A stretch of DNA of 10,460 nucleotides. It comes from Merdimonas faecigallinarum. Lineage in GTDB: Bacteria; Bacillota; Clostridia; Lachnospirales; Lachnospiraceae. The stretch covers positions 1-10,460 of the forward strand of contig DWXJ01000054.1 in the NCBI GenBank assembly GCA_019119285.1, in the 5' to 3' direction. Numbering within the stretch: the first letter of the stretch is position 1; every line of letters starts with the position of its first letter. A program made the translations under genes and the position numbers. This document shows positions 1 through 7,394 of the stretch, piece by piece. Under the pieces are notes generated by a model. The model worked only from the letters and a program-made list of their open reading frames with translations. It was not told the origin of the DNA and made no database searches.

Positions 1-1601
1 TCGATCTGCTGCTGGCCGGACTGGATCTGGCCAAGCGCGCTGTCCAGCTGCGCTTTCGAAGCATCCAGGGTGGCTTTTGCCGAAGACAACTGCGCTGCGC
101 CGTCAGAAAGCTGCTTCTTTGCCGCCTCTATCTCCTGAAGTCCCGCCTGGTAACCGGCCTCGCCTTCCTCTAACTGCGTTTTCGCGGTATCCGCCGTCGC
201 CTGAAGTTCTGCCCGCTTTGTCTGCGTCTGTGTCAGCGTCTCCTCCAGAACTGCCAGCTGTTGTTCCAGTTCTTCCTTAGAGGGAGGCGTTACCTGCCCT
301 TCTCTGCCCGGATTCTCACCGGTCTCTTCACCCGGATTCTCGCCGGTCTCTCCGCCCGGATTCTCACCCATGGCCGCCAACAGATCCTTGATCTTCTGTA
401 TATTTTCTTCCAGTTGGGCGATCCCCGCATCATACCCGGCGAGTCCGTCAGCCATCTGCTGATACCCGGCCCAGCCCTCATCCAGCTGCTGCCGGGAGGC
501 TGCAAGTTCCTCTTCTCCCTGCTGGATCTGGGCATGGGCCCCGGGTTTCCTTGCCTCATATTCCGCCAGGCCGCTTTCATACTCCGCCTGCCCCGCCTTC
601 CACTGCGACAGGCCGCTTTCGTACTGGCTCCTTGCGTTGTCAATCTCTTTCTGGCTTGCGGTAAGCTGCGCTTTCCCGTCCTCCAGCTGCTTTCTTCCAT
701 CCTCCAGCTGTACTTTGGCGTCGGCAAGCTGCTTTTCTCCATCAGCAATCTGGGCGGCCGCGTCAGAAAGCTCCTGATCCGCCTCCGCGCGTCCGTCCTC
801 CAGTTCCTTTCGTCCCTCGTCGATCTCTTCCTGCGCATCCGCGAGAATCTCCTGCTTCCGGATCCGTCCCCGCTCACCGGTGATCTCCTCGATCCGGTCC
901 GACACTTTCTGTACCTTATCTTCATAAGCATCCGTATAGGCAATCTCGTCTGCCGCGCCGGCCACTTTTATGTACGCTTCAGAATAGGTCTCCATGGCAA
1001 ATGTTTTGGACGGCACCAGCATAAATCCGCTGATACTTCCGCTTCCGATGGTGGCGCTTCCCCGCTCAAAAGAGACATAGCAGGGGCTGCTGGCCAGCCC
1101 GACGATCTCATAGGTATCTGTCTTCAGCGTATCCTCCAGCGGGTCACCGGTGCCGGACTTTAACGTCACCGTATCACCCACCTTATATCCCATATCCGCA
1201 TCCATCAGACACTCGCCCACCTTCTCGGGCATCCGGCCTTCCAGCACGTCGGGCTGGTTTACCTTGTCTGTCAGACTCATCACATGAAATACGTACTGCC
1301 GATCCTCGGTATCACACAAAAAATCCGAGCTGTAGGAACCTTCCGCCAGTTCCACGCCCTCAATCTCTTCAAATGCCTCGATGTCATCCTCCGTAATTCC
1401 CAGAGTGCTGATCACCTCCAGATCCATCAGATCCGCGCCGTCAAAATAAGCGTCTCCCGTGATCCGCATGGACGGCTCTGATGCCCGGATACCGGAAAAA
1501 AAGGCCACGCCCATGGCCACAATGAAAAAAATGGACAGAAAACGCCCGGGACTTTTACGGATTTCTCTATAAAAATTCTTCTGCGTTGCTTTTCTGTCCA
1601 T
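1..1601 (-). CDS. FtsX/MacB-type ABC transporter permease, N-terminal 533 residues (partial)
   Basis: Membrane subunit of an ABC exporter. The reading frame is open from ATG 1601 to the window edge, so the C-terminal half, with the FtsX membrane domain, lies outside. RBS AGGGGT sits 7 nt upstream. Residues 1-19 are basic and cytoplasmic, and residues 20-38 (FLSIFFIVAMGVAFFSGIR) form the first membrane helix. Residues 40-240 resemble the extracytoplasmic MacB-like domain found between helices 1 and 2. Residues about 245-400 and 440-533 are long coiled coil built of repeats such as ADGEKQLADAKVQLEDG. The two coiled-coil arms are separated by a Gly/Pro-rich linker with three GENPG units (412-432). 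Large permeases of this build are common in Clostridia and pair with LolD/MacB-like ATPases; the gene 23 nt upstream is such an ATPase. Substrate is unknown: lipid, peptide or envelope component. YhgE/Pip proteins have similar coiled coils, but the N-terminus and the ATPase partner favour FtsX. Confidence 0.88.
   Translation of the reverse strand, partial: MDRKATQKNFYREIRKSPGRFLSIFFIVAMGVAFFSGIRASEPSMRITGDAYFDGADLMDLEVISTLGITEDDIEAFEEIEGVELAEGSYSSDFLCDTEDRQYVFHVMSLTDKVNQPDVLEGRMPEKVGECLMDADMGYKVGDTVTLKSGTGDPLEDTLKTDTYEIVGLASSPCYVSFERGSATIGSGSISGFMLVPSKTFAMETYSEAYIKVAGAADEIAYTDAYEDKVQKVSDRIEEITGERGRIRKQEILADAQEEIDEGRKELEDGRAEADQELSDAAAQIADGEKQLADAKVQLEDGRKQLEDGKAQLTASQKEIDNARSQYESGLSQWKAGQAEYESGLAEYEARKPGAHAQIQQGEEELAASRQQLDEGWAGYQQMADGLAGYDAGIAQLEENIQKIKDLLAAMGENPGGETGENPGEETGENPGREGQVTPPSKEELEQQLAVLEETLTQTQTKRAELQATADTAKTQLEEGEAGYQAGLQEIEAAKKQLSDGAAQLSSAKATLDASKAQLDSALGQIQSGQQQI
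307..370 (-). repeat. 24-bp tandem repeat inside the permease gene (GENPG units)
   Basis: Three tandem units begin at 307, 331 and 355, each starting cccggattctc; the third is incomplete. They encode the octapeptide GENPG(G/E)ET read on the minus strand (residues 412-432). The period is a multiple of three, so gain or loss of a unit would keep the frame. The repeat forms a flexible linker between two coiled-coil arms. Units 1 and 2 differ at a few bases, so the array is not fully homogenised. Confidence 0.8.
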
Positions 1602-1624
1602 CTATGCTACCCCTGTTTCTTTAT

Positions 1625-2329
1625 TTACCACTCGATCGTCTCCACCGATACCGGATGTTCATTCTCAATGATCTTTTCCACCCTGCCGTTCTTGATATGG
1701 ATCACCCGGTCCGCCATCGGCGCGATCGCCGAATTATGAGTGATCAGGATCACCGTCATCCCCCGCTCCCGGCAGGTATCCTGCAAAAGCTTCAGAATCG
1801 CCTTTCCGGTATTATAATCCAGCGCACCGGTAGGCTCGTCACACAGCAACAGCTTGGGATTCTTCGCAAGAGCCCTTGCGATGGATACCCTCTGCTGCTC
1901 TCCGCCGGACAGCTGAGCCGGGAAATTCTTCATCCGGTCTCCCAGACCAACTTCCTTCATCACCGTCTCCGCGTCCATGGGATCCTTACAGATCTGCAGA
2001 GCCAGCTCTACATTCTCCAGCGCCGTCAGGTTCGGCACCAGATTATAAAACTGAAAGACAAATCCAATGTCATTCCGCCGGTATGCCGTCAGCTGTCTGG
2101 GCGAATATCTGGCGATATCTTCTCCGTCCACCAGAACCTCCCCTTCCGTAGCGGTATCCATGCCTCCCAGAATATTCAGCACAGTCGTCTTGCCCGCGCC
2201 GCTGGGGCCTACCACCACAGCAAATTCACCGCGCCGGATCTCAAAATCGATCCCCGCCGCGGCCATGATCTGGACTTCGCCCATCTGATATATTTTCTTC
2301 ACATTTTTTAATGCGACAAATCCGTCCAT
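1625..2329 (-). CDS. ABC transporter ATP-binding protein, LolD/MacB type
   Basis: Cytoplasmic ATPase that powers the FtsX-type permease encoded 23 nt downstream. It is 234 residues, the usual size for this family. All motifs are present: Walker A GPSGAGKTT (41-49), Q-loop Gln93 in FQFYNL, signature LSGGEQQR (140-147), Walker B LLLCDE (160-165) followed by the D-loop, and H-loop His198 in ITHN. The sequence is closest in style to the LolD/MacB/FtsE exporter ATPases, which work with FtsX-fold permeases rather than with substrate-binding importers. ATG 2329 was chosen because GGAGG (2336-2340) lies 6 nt upstream. A GTG two codons earlier touches that RBS and is unlikely. A promoter at 2365-2393 probably starts the two-gene operon. 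The transported substrate cannot be deduced. Confidence 0.93.
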   Translation of the reverse strand: MDGFVALKNVKKIYQMGEVQIMAAAGIDFEIRRGEFAVVVGPSGAGKTTVLNILGGMDTATEGEVLVDGEDIARYSPRQLTAYRRNDIGFVFQFYNLVPNLTALENVELALQICKDPMDAETVMKEVGLGDRMKNFPAQLSGGEQQRVSIARALAKNPKLLLCDEPTGALDYNTGKAILKLLQDTCRERGMTVILITHNSAIAPMADRVIHIKNGRVEKIIENEHPVSVETIEW

Positions 2330-2364
2330 AAGCACCCTCCGAAGCCTTCTGATTCGTTATTGTC

Positions 2365-2393
2365 ATTATAGCATTTCTCCCTGTAATTGGAAA
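2365..2393 (-). promoter_or_regulatory. Promoter of the ABC exporter operon
   Basis: On the minus strand, -35 TTTCCA (2388-2393) is followed by a 17-nt spacer and a perfect -10 TATAAT (2365-2370). A TG one base upstream of the -10 makes it an extended -10 element (TGCTATAAT). It lies about 35 nt from the ATG of the ATPase gene and downstream of the terminator of the PurF-like gene, so the exporter operon is probably transcribed independently. Confidence 0.75.
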
Positions 2394-2427
2394 TCCGCAT
2401 TTCTAAAAGAATTGTGAAAATTTTCTG

Positions 2428-2467
2428 AAAAAAAGAGACCGCTGCCAGGCGTCATCCTGACAGCGGT
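2428..2467 (-). terminator. Rho-independent terminator of the PurF-like gene
   Basis: Arms 2438-2449 and 2456-2467 pair over 12 positions with one mismatch around a 6-nt loop. On the minus strand the stem is followed by CTC and a run of seven T (2428-2434). It begins 13 nt after the stop codon of the PurF-like gene, as expected for an intrinsic terminator, and separates that gene from the ABC operon. Confidence 0.88.
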
Positions 2468-2479
2468 ATTTCTCATTCT

Positions 2480-3892
2480 TTATTCTTTTCCGTTGAAGCA
2501 GTAGGTACATACCTTGCACGGATCAATGCCGATGGAGGCCAGAAGGTCGTCCAGGCGGTGATACCGGAGCGTGGTAAAGTTCTGCTGCTTGCGGATATCC
2601 TCGATCATCTGCGCATAGCGGCAGGTGCAGGGATTGGCGTACTCATCCAGCACCTCCTGGGAGCAGTTCTCTCCCTCTCTCTTGCGGATCATCTGTCTTG
2701 CGATCAGCTCCATCTCGGATTTGGACCGGGAGAAGTTCAGATATTTACATCCGTACATGATCGGCGGGCAGGCCGGGCGCACATGCACCTCTTTTGCTCC
2801 GCTCTGATACAGAAATTCTGTTGTCTCCCGCAGCTGGGTTCCGCGGACGATGGAATCATCAATCAGAAGCAGCTTCTTATTTTCAATCAGCGCGTGTACC
2901 GGGATCAGCTTCATCCGGGCAATCAGATTTCTCTGGCTCTGATTGGTCGGCATAAAGGATCTCGGCCAGGTAGGCGTATATTTGATAAACGGTCTCGCGT
3001 ACGGGATTCCTGATTCATTGGCATAGCCGATGGCATGGGCGATACCGGAATCCGGAACACCTGCCACCACATCCGGGTGCACAGAATCTCCATCCCGCTT
3101 TGCCAGCATGCTTCCGCATTTGTAGCGCATTTCCTCTACATTGACCCCTTCATAAGAGGAGGTCGGATATCCGTAATAAACCCACAGGAAAGAACAGATC
3201 TTCATCTCTTCTCCCGGCGCGCCTACGGTCTCCACTCCTTCCGGCGTCACATAAACGATCTCTGCAGGTCCCAGTTCTTTGTAATCCATGTATCCCAGAT
3301 TGATATAGGCAAAGCTTTCAAAGGAAATGCAGTAGCCGTCGCTCTTTCGTCCGATCACCAGCGGGGTTCTTCCGTATTTATCCCTCGCCGCATAGATCCC
3401 TTCCCCTGTCATCACAAGCAGGGTCACCGATCCGTCCACAATCTCCTGGACATAGCGGATCCCTTCTACGATCGTCGGCTTCTCGCAGATCAGGGCGGCG
3501 ATCAGTTCCGTCACATTGACCTGTCCGCTGGTCATCTCCTGGAAATGAGAATGCTCTCCTTCATAAAGCTGCTTTAACAATTCGTCATAGTTATTTACTT
3601 TTCCAACCGTTGTGATCGCGAAGCTTCCCAGATGAGACTGGATCAGAAGCGGCTGCGGTTCAAAATCGGAAATGCATCCGATTCCCAGATTGCCCTTCAT
3701 TTCCGCCACGTCATGGTCAAACTTGGTACGGAACGGAGAATTTTCAATATTGTGGATCGCGCGGTTGAACCCTTCCTCGCCGTGGGTCGCCATACCGCCC
3801 CGTCTGGTTCCCAGATGGGAGTGGTAATCCACGCCGTAAAAAAGTTCCAGTACACAGTCTCGTTTTGATGCTACACCAAAAAAACCACCCAT
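2480..3892 (-). CDS. PurF-like amidophosphoribosyltransferase with degenerate glutaminase domain
   Basis: Homologue of PurF, which makes 5-phosphoribosylamine from PRPP and glutamine in the first committed step of purine synthesis. It has 470 residues, near the usual length. The C-terminal transferase half is well kept: PRPP loop LLLIDDSIVRGTQ (341-353), VPDSG (279-283) and RMKL (326-329). Cys233, Cys382, Cys459 and Cys462 lie where Bacillus-type PurF binds a 4Fe-4S cluster, within CKVCTYCFNGK near the end. The N-terminal half is aberrant. The protein starts MGGFFGV where active PurF has a CG-FGI start, so the Cys nucleophile is Gly. The RYST motif is replaced by IGCISDF, HNGN by TVGKV, and SDTE by NVTE. 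Extra cysteines occur at 410, 422 and 424. ATG 3892 has AGGAGAG upstream, and no frame upstream restores a Cys. The gene stands alone, with its own promoter and terminator. It may be an ammonia-dependent transferase, a transferase served by another glutaminase, or a regulatory paralogue. Family call is firm; activity is uncertain, so no purF symbol is given. Confidence 0.9.
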   Translation of the reverse strand: MGGFFGVASKRDCVLELFYGVDYHSHLGTRRGGMATHGEEGFNRAIHNIENSPFRTKFDHDVAEMKGNLGIGCISDFEPQPLLIQSHLGSFAITTVGKVNNYDELLKQLYEGEHSHFQEMTSGQVNVTELIAALICEKPTIVEGIRYVQEIVDGSVTLLVMTGEGIYAARDKYGRTPLVIGRKSDGYCISFESFAYINLGYMDYKELGPAEIVYVTPEGVETVGAPGEEMKICSFLWVYYGYPTSSYEGVNVEEMRYKCGSMLAKRDGDSVHPDVVAGVPDSGIAHAIGYANESGIPYARPFIKYTPTWPRSFMPTNQSQRNLIARMKLIPVHALIENKKLLLIDDSIVRGTQLRETTEFLYQSGAKEVHVRPACPPIMYGCKYLNFSRSKSEMELIARQMIRKREGENCSQEVLDEYANPCTCRYAQMIEDIRKQQNFTTLRYHRLDDLLASIGIDPCKVCTYCFNGKE

Positions 3893-3948
3893 TTGCTGAT
3901 CTCTCCTTTTTATTTACTTTTCATAAATTCATTTTTTCATACCCATGC

Positions 3949-3978
3949 ATTGTAGCACATGTCTCAAGAATTTGTCTA
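3949..3978 (-). promoter_or_regulatory. Promoter of the PurF-like gene
   Basis: On the minus strand, -35 TAGACA (3973-3978) is followed by an 18-nt spacer and an extended -10 TGCTACAAT (hexamer 3949-3954). The leader to the ATG is roughly 50 nt, AT-rich, and too short for a purine riboswitch. No hairpin terminator was seen between the preceding operon's end (4003) and this promoter, so read-through from that operon is possible. Confidence 0.68.
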
Positions 3979-4002
3979 TACCATCTCTTGCAGGTTTTGG
4001 CA

Positions 4003-5082
4003 TCAGTAGATTTCATAAAATGCGAAATAATCCGTATCTTTGATGGTTTCGCTGGGCGTAAGCGAGATCGTCACGCCCTCTCCGCAGGTGACTACTGCAT
4101 GCTCCGGCAGTACCAGATTGCAGTATCCGGTTCCGGCGTAGCCGTCATCGGCCAGGTAATAATTCCTCTGTTCCCACAGTTCTCCCTGCTCGTCATAGAT
4201 CTCAACCATGATCTCTCCGCTGCCTTCCTTCAGTTCCATATCATAAACGCCGGGAAGGAACTCCCCGCCTGCCTCGGATGTTCCTGTCAGGGTGTAACTT
4301 TCTGTCAGCGGGTTCGCCATATTTTCTATGGGGAACTGTGCGTTCTGCGTGCGCAGAACGACCGGGCCGCGTGCATCGATCTCTACCTTGGAACCTTCAT
4401 ACAGCCTGAGGTCATCCAGATAATTCTCCCCGTCTTTTCCCTCATATTCATAGAGATAGAGGTTCAGTTCCGAATTACGGACGCTCACCACGTCAAACTC
4501 GTCCCCTGTCTCAGCCTCATATACACCTTCGGGAATGTGGACGCCCACGATATAGAGCCCGGAAGTCAGAGTGTATTCCGCACTCTCTCCGGTCTCCGGG
4601 ATCTCCCTTATGACACTTTCATAAGGATCTCTGTCGTCCACCTCATAGTTCTCCTCATAACGGTATCCTTCGTCCGTCTCCGCGGAGATCTTCTCCTGTA
4701 TCAGCGGGATCACCGTATCCCCGATCACATTCAAAACAACGATCACCACGATGATGATGCTGATCCATCCGATGCATCCCCGTTTCTTTCGCACCTTCTG
4801 TCCGCTGCCGGGAGCCGGCTGATAGACCGGCGGCCGGTAACTCTGAGACGGGCCGGTCTGCGTTCTGCCGCCGGAAGCCTTGTTCCCGGAAGCCTTCTGC
4901 ATTCTTTCTTTCACCGGCGGCTTTGTCTCCTCCGTATGGACATGCGTCAGCGGCTGACCATCGCAGCTGCTCTGATTGACCCGGTAATTCTTATCATTCT
5001 TCTTATTATCCAGTCCGCATTCTTTACAAATGCCGTTACTGTCTAATTTCCCGCCGCATAAGGTACATCTCTTTCCAAACAT
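4003..5082 (-). CDS. Zinc-ribbon, single-pass membrane protein with exported repeat domain (unknown function)
   Basis: Function not recognised. It has 359 residues from ATG 5082, chosen because AGGAGGT lies 6 nt upstream; the open frame continues further up but without an RBS. Residues 6-22 are a zinc ribbon (C6-x2-C9, C19-x2-C22). Residues 40-100 are a polar, Pro/Gln/Ser-rich linker ending in a basic cluster (KVRKKRG). Residues 104-127 are one membrane helix rich in Ile and Val. Residues 135-165 are acidic. The outer part holds two related units, starting YTLTSGLYIVGVHIPEGVY (170-188) and YTLTGTSEAGGEFLPGVY (263-280), a G-x-IPxGxY pattern seen in many Gram-positive surface proteins. Predicted topology is N-in, C-out. 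It is the last gene of an operon, 4 nt after the ClC stop, and its RBS overlaps that stop. A role in sensing or envelope state linked to ion transport is a guess. Confidence 0.85.
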   Translation of the reverse strand: MFGKRCTLCGGKLDSNGICKECGLDNKKNDKNYRVNQSSCDGQPLTHVHTEETKPPVKERMQKASGNKASGGRTQTGPSQSYRPPVYQPAPGSGQKVRKKRGCIGWISIIIVVIVVLNVIGDTVIPLIQEKISAETDEGYRYEENYEVDDRDPYESVIREIPETGESAEYTLTSGLYIVGVHIPEGVYEAETGDEFDVVSVRNSELNLYLYEYEGKDGENYLDDLRLYEGSKVEIDARGPVVLRTQNAQFPIENMANPLTESYTLTGTSEAGGEFLPGVYDMELKEGSGEIMVEIYDEQGELWEQRNYYLADDGYAGTGYCNLVLPEHAVVTCGEGVTISLTPSETIKDTDYFAFYEIY

Positions 5083-5086
5083 CCTT

Positions 5087-6721
5087 CTACCTCCTGCTCT
5101 TTTCCGGCTGTTCCTGCCCTCTGTCCTCATTATACAACACACCGGAAGCCTGTGTATACATCGAAATTTGACTGCACAGCCCTTCCAGGCGCTCGTTCAT
5201 CCCGGCCTGCAGTTCTTCATCCGTCATGGCAACCAGCACGTCGCCCATCTGCAGCGTCGTCTTGCCTCTGGGGATCAGTTCCTTTGCGCCCCGCTGCACG
5301 GCTACGATCAGGCAGCCTTTTGGCCACTCCACATCCGCGATCCGCGCGCCGTCCAGGGCGCTCCCTTTTTCTACCACGTACTCCAGCAGCACCTTCTGTC
5401 CGTGCACATAAGCCTCCTGCCCCTCTCCCCGGGCAAGGAGCCGCTCCAGCAGGCTCTCATAAATGGGCCTGGAATGCAGCAGAGTGGCGGTGATATAGGC
5501 GGTCACAGATACGATGGATAAGGAGAGCATCTGACTTAAAGAGCCTGTCATCTCAAAGATCAGGATGATCCCGGTCAGCGGCGCCCGCACAATGGCCGCA
5601 AAATATCCGGCCATGGCCAGCAGGACAAAGTTATTCATATACACCGGATCCATGCCAAGAAGCTGGATCGCCGCCTGGGCATAAGCGCCTCCTGTCAGCC
5701 CGCCGATCACCAGCAGGGGAAAGAAAATGCCGCCCGGCGCGCCGGAGCCAAAGCTGACAGCCGAGAAAAGGAACCGTCCGGCCAGCAAAAACAGGATCGT
5801 GCCCATCGTCATCTGGGTATTCGTCAGTTCTTCGATCAGACTGTGGCCTGTACCCAGAAGTTCCGGAGCGGTAAATCCCAGAACCCCCGCGCACAAAAAG
5901 GGGATCAGCAGTTTCCCGGTCTGACCGGCCGGGCCAATGCTCCGGTACCAGGACTGTACCTTCAGGGTGAACCAGTTGTAACCGGCCCCGAACACACCCA
6001 GGATCACTCCCAGCCCCACGATCAGAGCATAGTGTTCTGGCGGCAGCACCTGCAGGATCTCAAACTGAAAGACCGTATCTGTTCCCGTCACCGTGGAACA
6101 TAAGAAATCCGCCGTCAGCGCCGAGGTCATGGCAGACACCAGCACAGACGCAGAGAAATTTTTATGGACCTCCTCCAGGGAAAACATCACGCCCGCCAGC
6201 GGCGCGTGAAAAGCAGCGGCAAGCCCTGCGCTGGCGCCGCAGGTCAGAAGAAACTTCTCCTCTGTCTTTCCCCGGTACAGCCCTTTGGATACGGCCTGGC
6301 CCACCATGGCTCCAAGCTGGATCGACGGGCCTTCCCGTCCCAGCGCCAGACCGCCGAAAATGCTTAAAAATCCGCCCAGAAACTTCGCAGGGATCACCCG
6401 GTACCACTTCTGGGAAAGTTTCCCTACCATTTCCCCTTCCAGCTGCGGGATGCCGCTGCCGGAGATCATCGGCTCAAAGGCAACCAGCTTCCCCACGATC
6501 CACGCCAGCAGAGCCAGGACGGCAAACCATCCGGCCATCCAAAGCGGCCGGCCTTTTGCAGCATCCAGAATCTGATGCATCCAGACCCCTGCGTATTCCA
6601 GCGCCATACGGTAAAGAAGCACCACAAATCCGGCGATCCCTCCCACGATCAGCCCTTCCCCGATCAGCAGGACCTGGAACCGTTCCGCCCGCTTCAGAAG
6701 TCTGGACGTATTCGTTTTCAT
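5087..6721 (-). CDS. ClC-family chloride channel / H+-Cl- antiporter with TrkA-C-like domain
   Basis: Membrane protein moving chloride, probably in exchange for protons. It has 544 residues. Signature motifs are present in order: GSGIP (88-92), GREGP (128-132) with the gating glutamate Glu130, SLEEVH with Glu184 at the position of the internal proton glutamate of E. coli ClcA (Glu203), GGIFFP (330-335), and Tyr421 in RPIYESLL, matching the central chloride-coordinating tyrosine. Keeping both glutamates suggests an antiporter rather than a passive channel. Residues about 445-505 look like a TrkA-C (RCK-C) ligand-binding domain (IPRGKTTLQMGDVLVAM), which is common in bacterial ClC proteins and probably regulatory. 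ATG 6721 was chosen because it overlaps the stop of the acetyltransferase gene (ATGA), with GGGGGAG 7 nt upstream, implying translational coupling. No fluoride riboswitch or ClC-F signature was seen. Confidence 0.94.
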   Translation of the reverse strand: MKTNTSRLLKRAERFQVLLIGEGLIVGGIAGFVVLLYRMALEYAGVWMHQILDAAKGRPLWMAGWFAVLALLAWIVGKLVAFEPMISGSGIPQLEGEMVGKLSQKWYRVIPAKFLGGFLSIFGGLALGREGPSIQLGAMVGQAVSKGLYRGKTEEKFLLTCGASAGLAAAFHAPLAGVMFSLEEVHKNFSASVLVSAMTSALTADFLCSTVTGTDTVFQFEILQVLPPEHYALIVGLGVILGVFGAGYNWFTLKVQSWYRSIGPAGQTGKLLIPFLCAGVLGFTAPELLGTGHSLIEELTNTQMTMGTILFLLAGRFLFSAVSFGSGAPGGIFFPLLVIGGLTGGAYAQAAIQLLGMDPVYMNNFVLLAMAGYFAAIVRAPLTGIILIFEMTGSLSQMLSLSIVSVTAYITATLLHSRPIYESLLERLLARGEGQEAYVHGQKVLLEYVVEKGSALDGARIADVEWPKGCLIVAVQRGAKELIPRGKTTLQMGDVLVAMTDEELQAGMNERLEGLCSQISMYTQASGVLYNEDRGQEQPEKSRR

Positions 6722-7281
6722 AACTCCTCTCCCCCGCAAAGCCTGCAGTTCATCTCATACCACTGTTCTCCTCCCCATACAGAGCCGGAGATGCCAAGAT
6801 TCTCAAAGCCCATTTTTTCATACATCTTTATCTTGCCTTCCAGGCAGGTCAGGATGACCGTCTCTCTCCCTCTCTGCCATTCCCGGCGAAGATACTGGTA
6901 CATCAGCTCTCTTGCCAGCCCCTGTCCCCGGTAAGCAGGAAGTACATCCAGTCCCAGGAGCATGATGTTTCTGCCCTTGGGATCATGAAGCGCGGCGTCC
7001 TTGAAAAATTCATCTCTGAGAGCCTCTTCGTCCGTGGCAAGCCCGTTCAAAAATCCGGCCAGCCGCCCGGTCTCCCGGTCTGCAGCCACCAGAAAGAAAT
7101 CCGGCGCCGCAGCCACCCGCTCTTTCATCATCTTCGCAGAACACGCCTCATTCGGCGGAAAACAGATCTCCTCAATCTTCGCCGCCTGATCCGCCTCCTC
7201 CGGACGGATATACCGGAATGCAAACCGGTGATGTAAAGACGGATCTATAAATTCCTGTTCAAAATCAGCTTTTCTCTTCAT
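6718..7281 (-). CDS. GNAT-family N-acetyltransferase (AANAT-like)
   Basis: Predicted cytoplasmic enzyme that transfers an acetyl group from acetyl-CoA to an amine. It has 187 residues from ATG 7281, which has a purine-rich GGAAGAGGA upstream; earlier in-frame starts up to 7410 lack an RBS. Motif A is clear: LGLDVLPAYRGQGLARELM (109-127), with YRGQGLA forming the acetyl-CoA pyrophosphate loop. The CFPPNEACS stretch (40-48) and the C-terminal KMYEKMGFENLG (152-163) fit the serotonin N-acetyltransferase-like branch of GNAT proteins. The substrate cannot be named: polyamine, aryl-alkylamine, amino acid or protein are all possible. It is the first gene of an operon with the ClC gene, which begins inside its stop codon. 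The functional link to chloride transport is not evident. Confidence 0.9.
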   Translation of the reverse strand: MKRKADFEQEFIDPSLHHRFAFRYIRPEEADQAAKIEEICFPPNEACSAKMMKERVAAAPDFFLVAADRETGRLAGFLNGLATDEEALRDEFFKDAALHDPKGRNIMLLGLDVLPAYRGQGLARELMYQYLRREWQRGRETVILTCLEGKIKMYEKMGFENLGISGSVWGGEQWYEMNCRLCGGEEL

Positions 7282-7325
7282 GTTGTCCTCTTCCTTCGTT
7301 AATGATACTTTTGTCATCACTTTCA

Positions 7326-7355
7326 AGGATAACACAGAACCGCCCCGGTTGCGAA
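7326..7355 (-). promoter_or_regulatory. Possible promoter of the GNAT-ClC operon
   Basis: On the minus strand, -35-like TTCGCA (7350-7355) is followed by an 18-nt spacer and -10-like TATCCT (7326-7331) preceded by an extended -10 TG. Each hexamer matches consensus at four of six bases. It lies about 45 nt before the GNAT ATG in the divergent gap with the GMP synthase gene. Confidence 0.4.
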
Positions 7356-7394
7356 CCATTTTTGAAATCTCCGGGGAAATCCCGGCCTTCCGGC

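Noticed and set aside
290..943. Long Arg/Ser-rich minus-strand ORF, and the plus-strand ORF at 261-1163
   Set aside because: Both are out-of-frame readings of the permease coiled coil. The true minus-strand frame is open from 1601 to the edge and gives a coherent FtsX-type protein.
3865..5046. Plus-strand ORF of 393 codons opposite the zinc-ribbon gene
   Set aside because: No recognisable domain and no RBS; it is antisense to a gene with a clear zinc ribbon, membrane helix and strong RBS.
7282..7394. Fluoride riboswitch upstream of the GNAT-ClC operon
   Set aside because: No matching pseudoknot sequence was seen, and the ClC protein has the chloride-type GSGIP and GREGP motifs, not those of ClC-F exporters.
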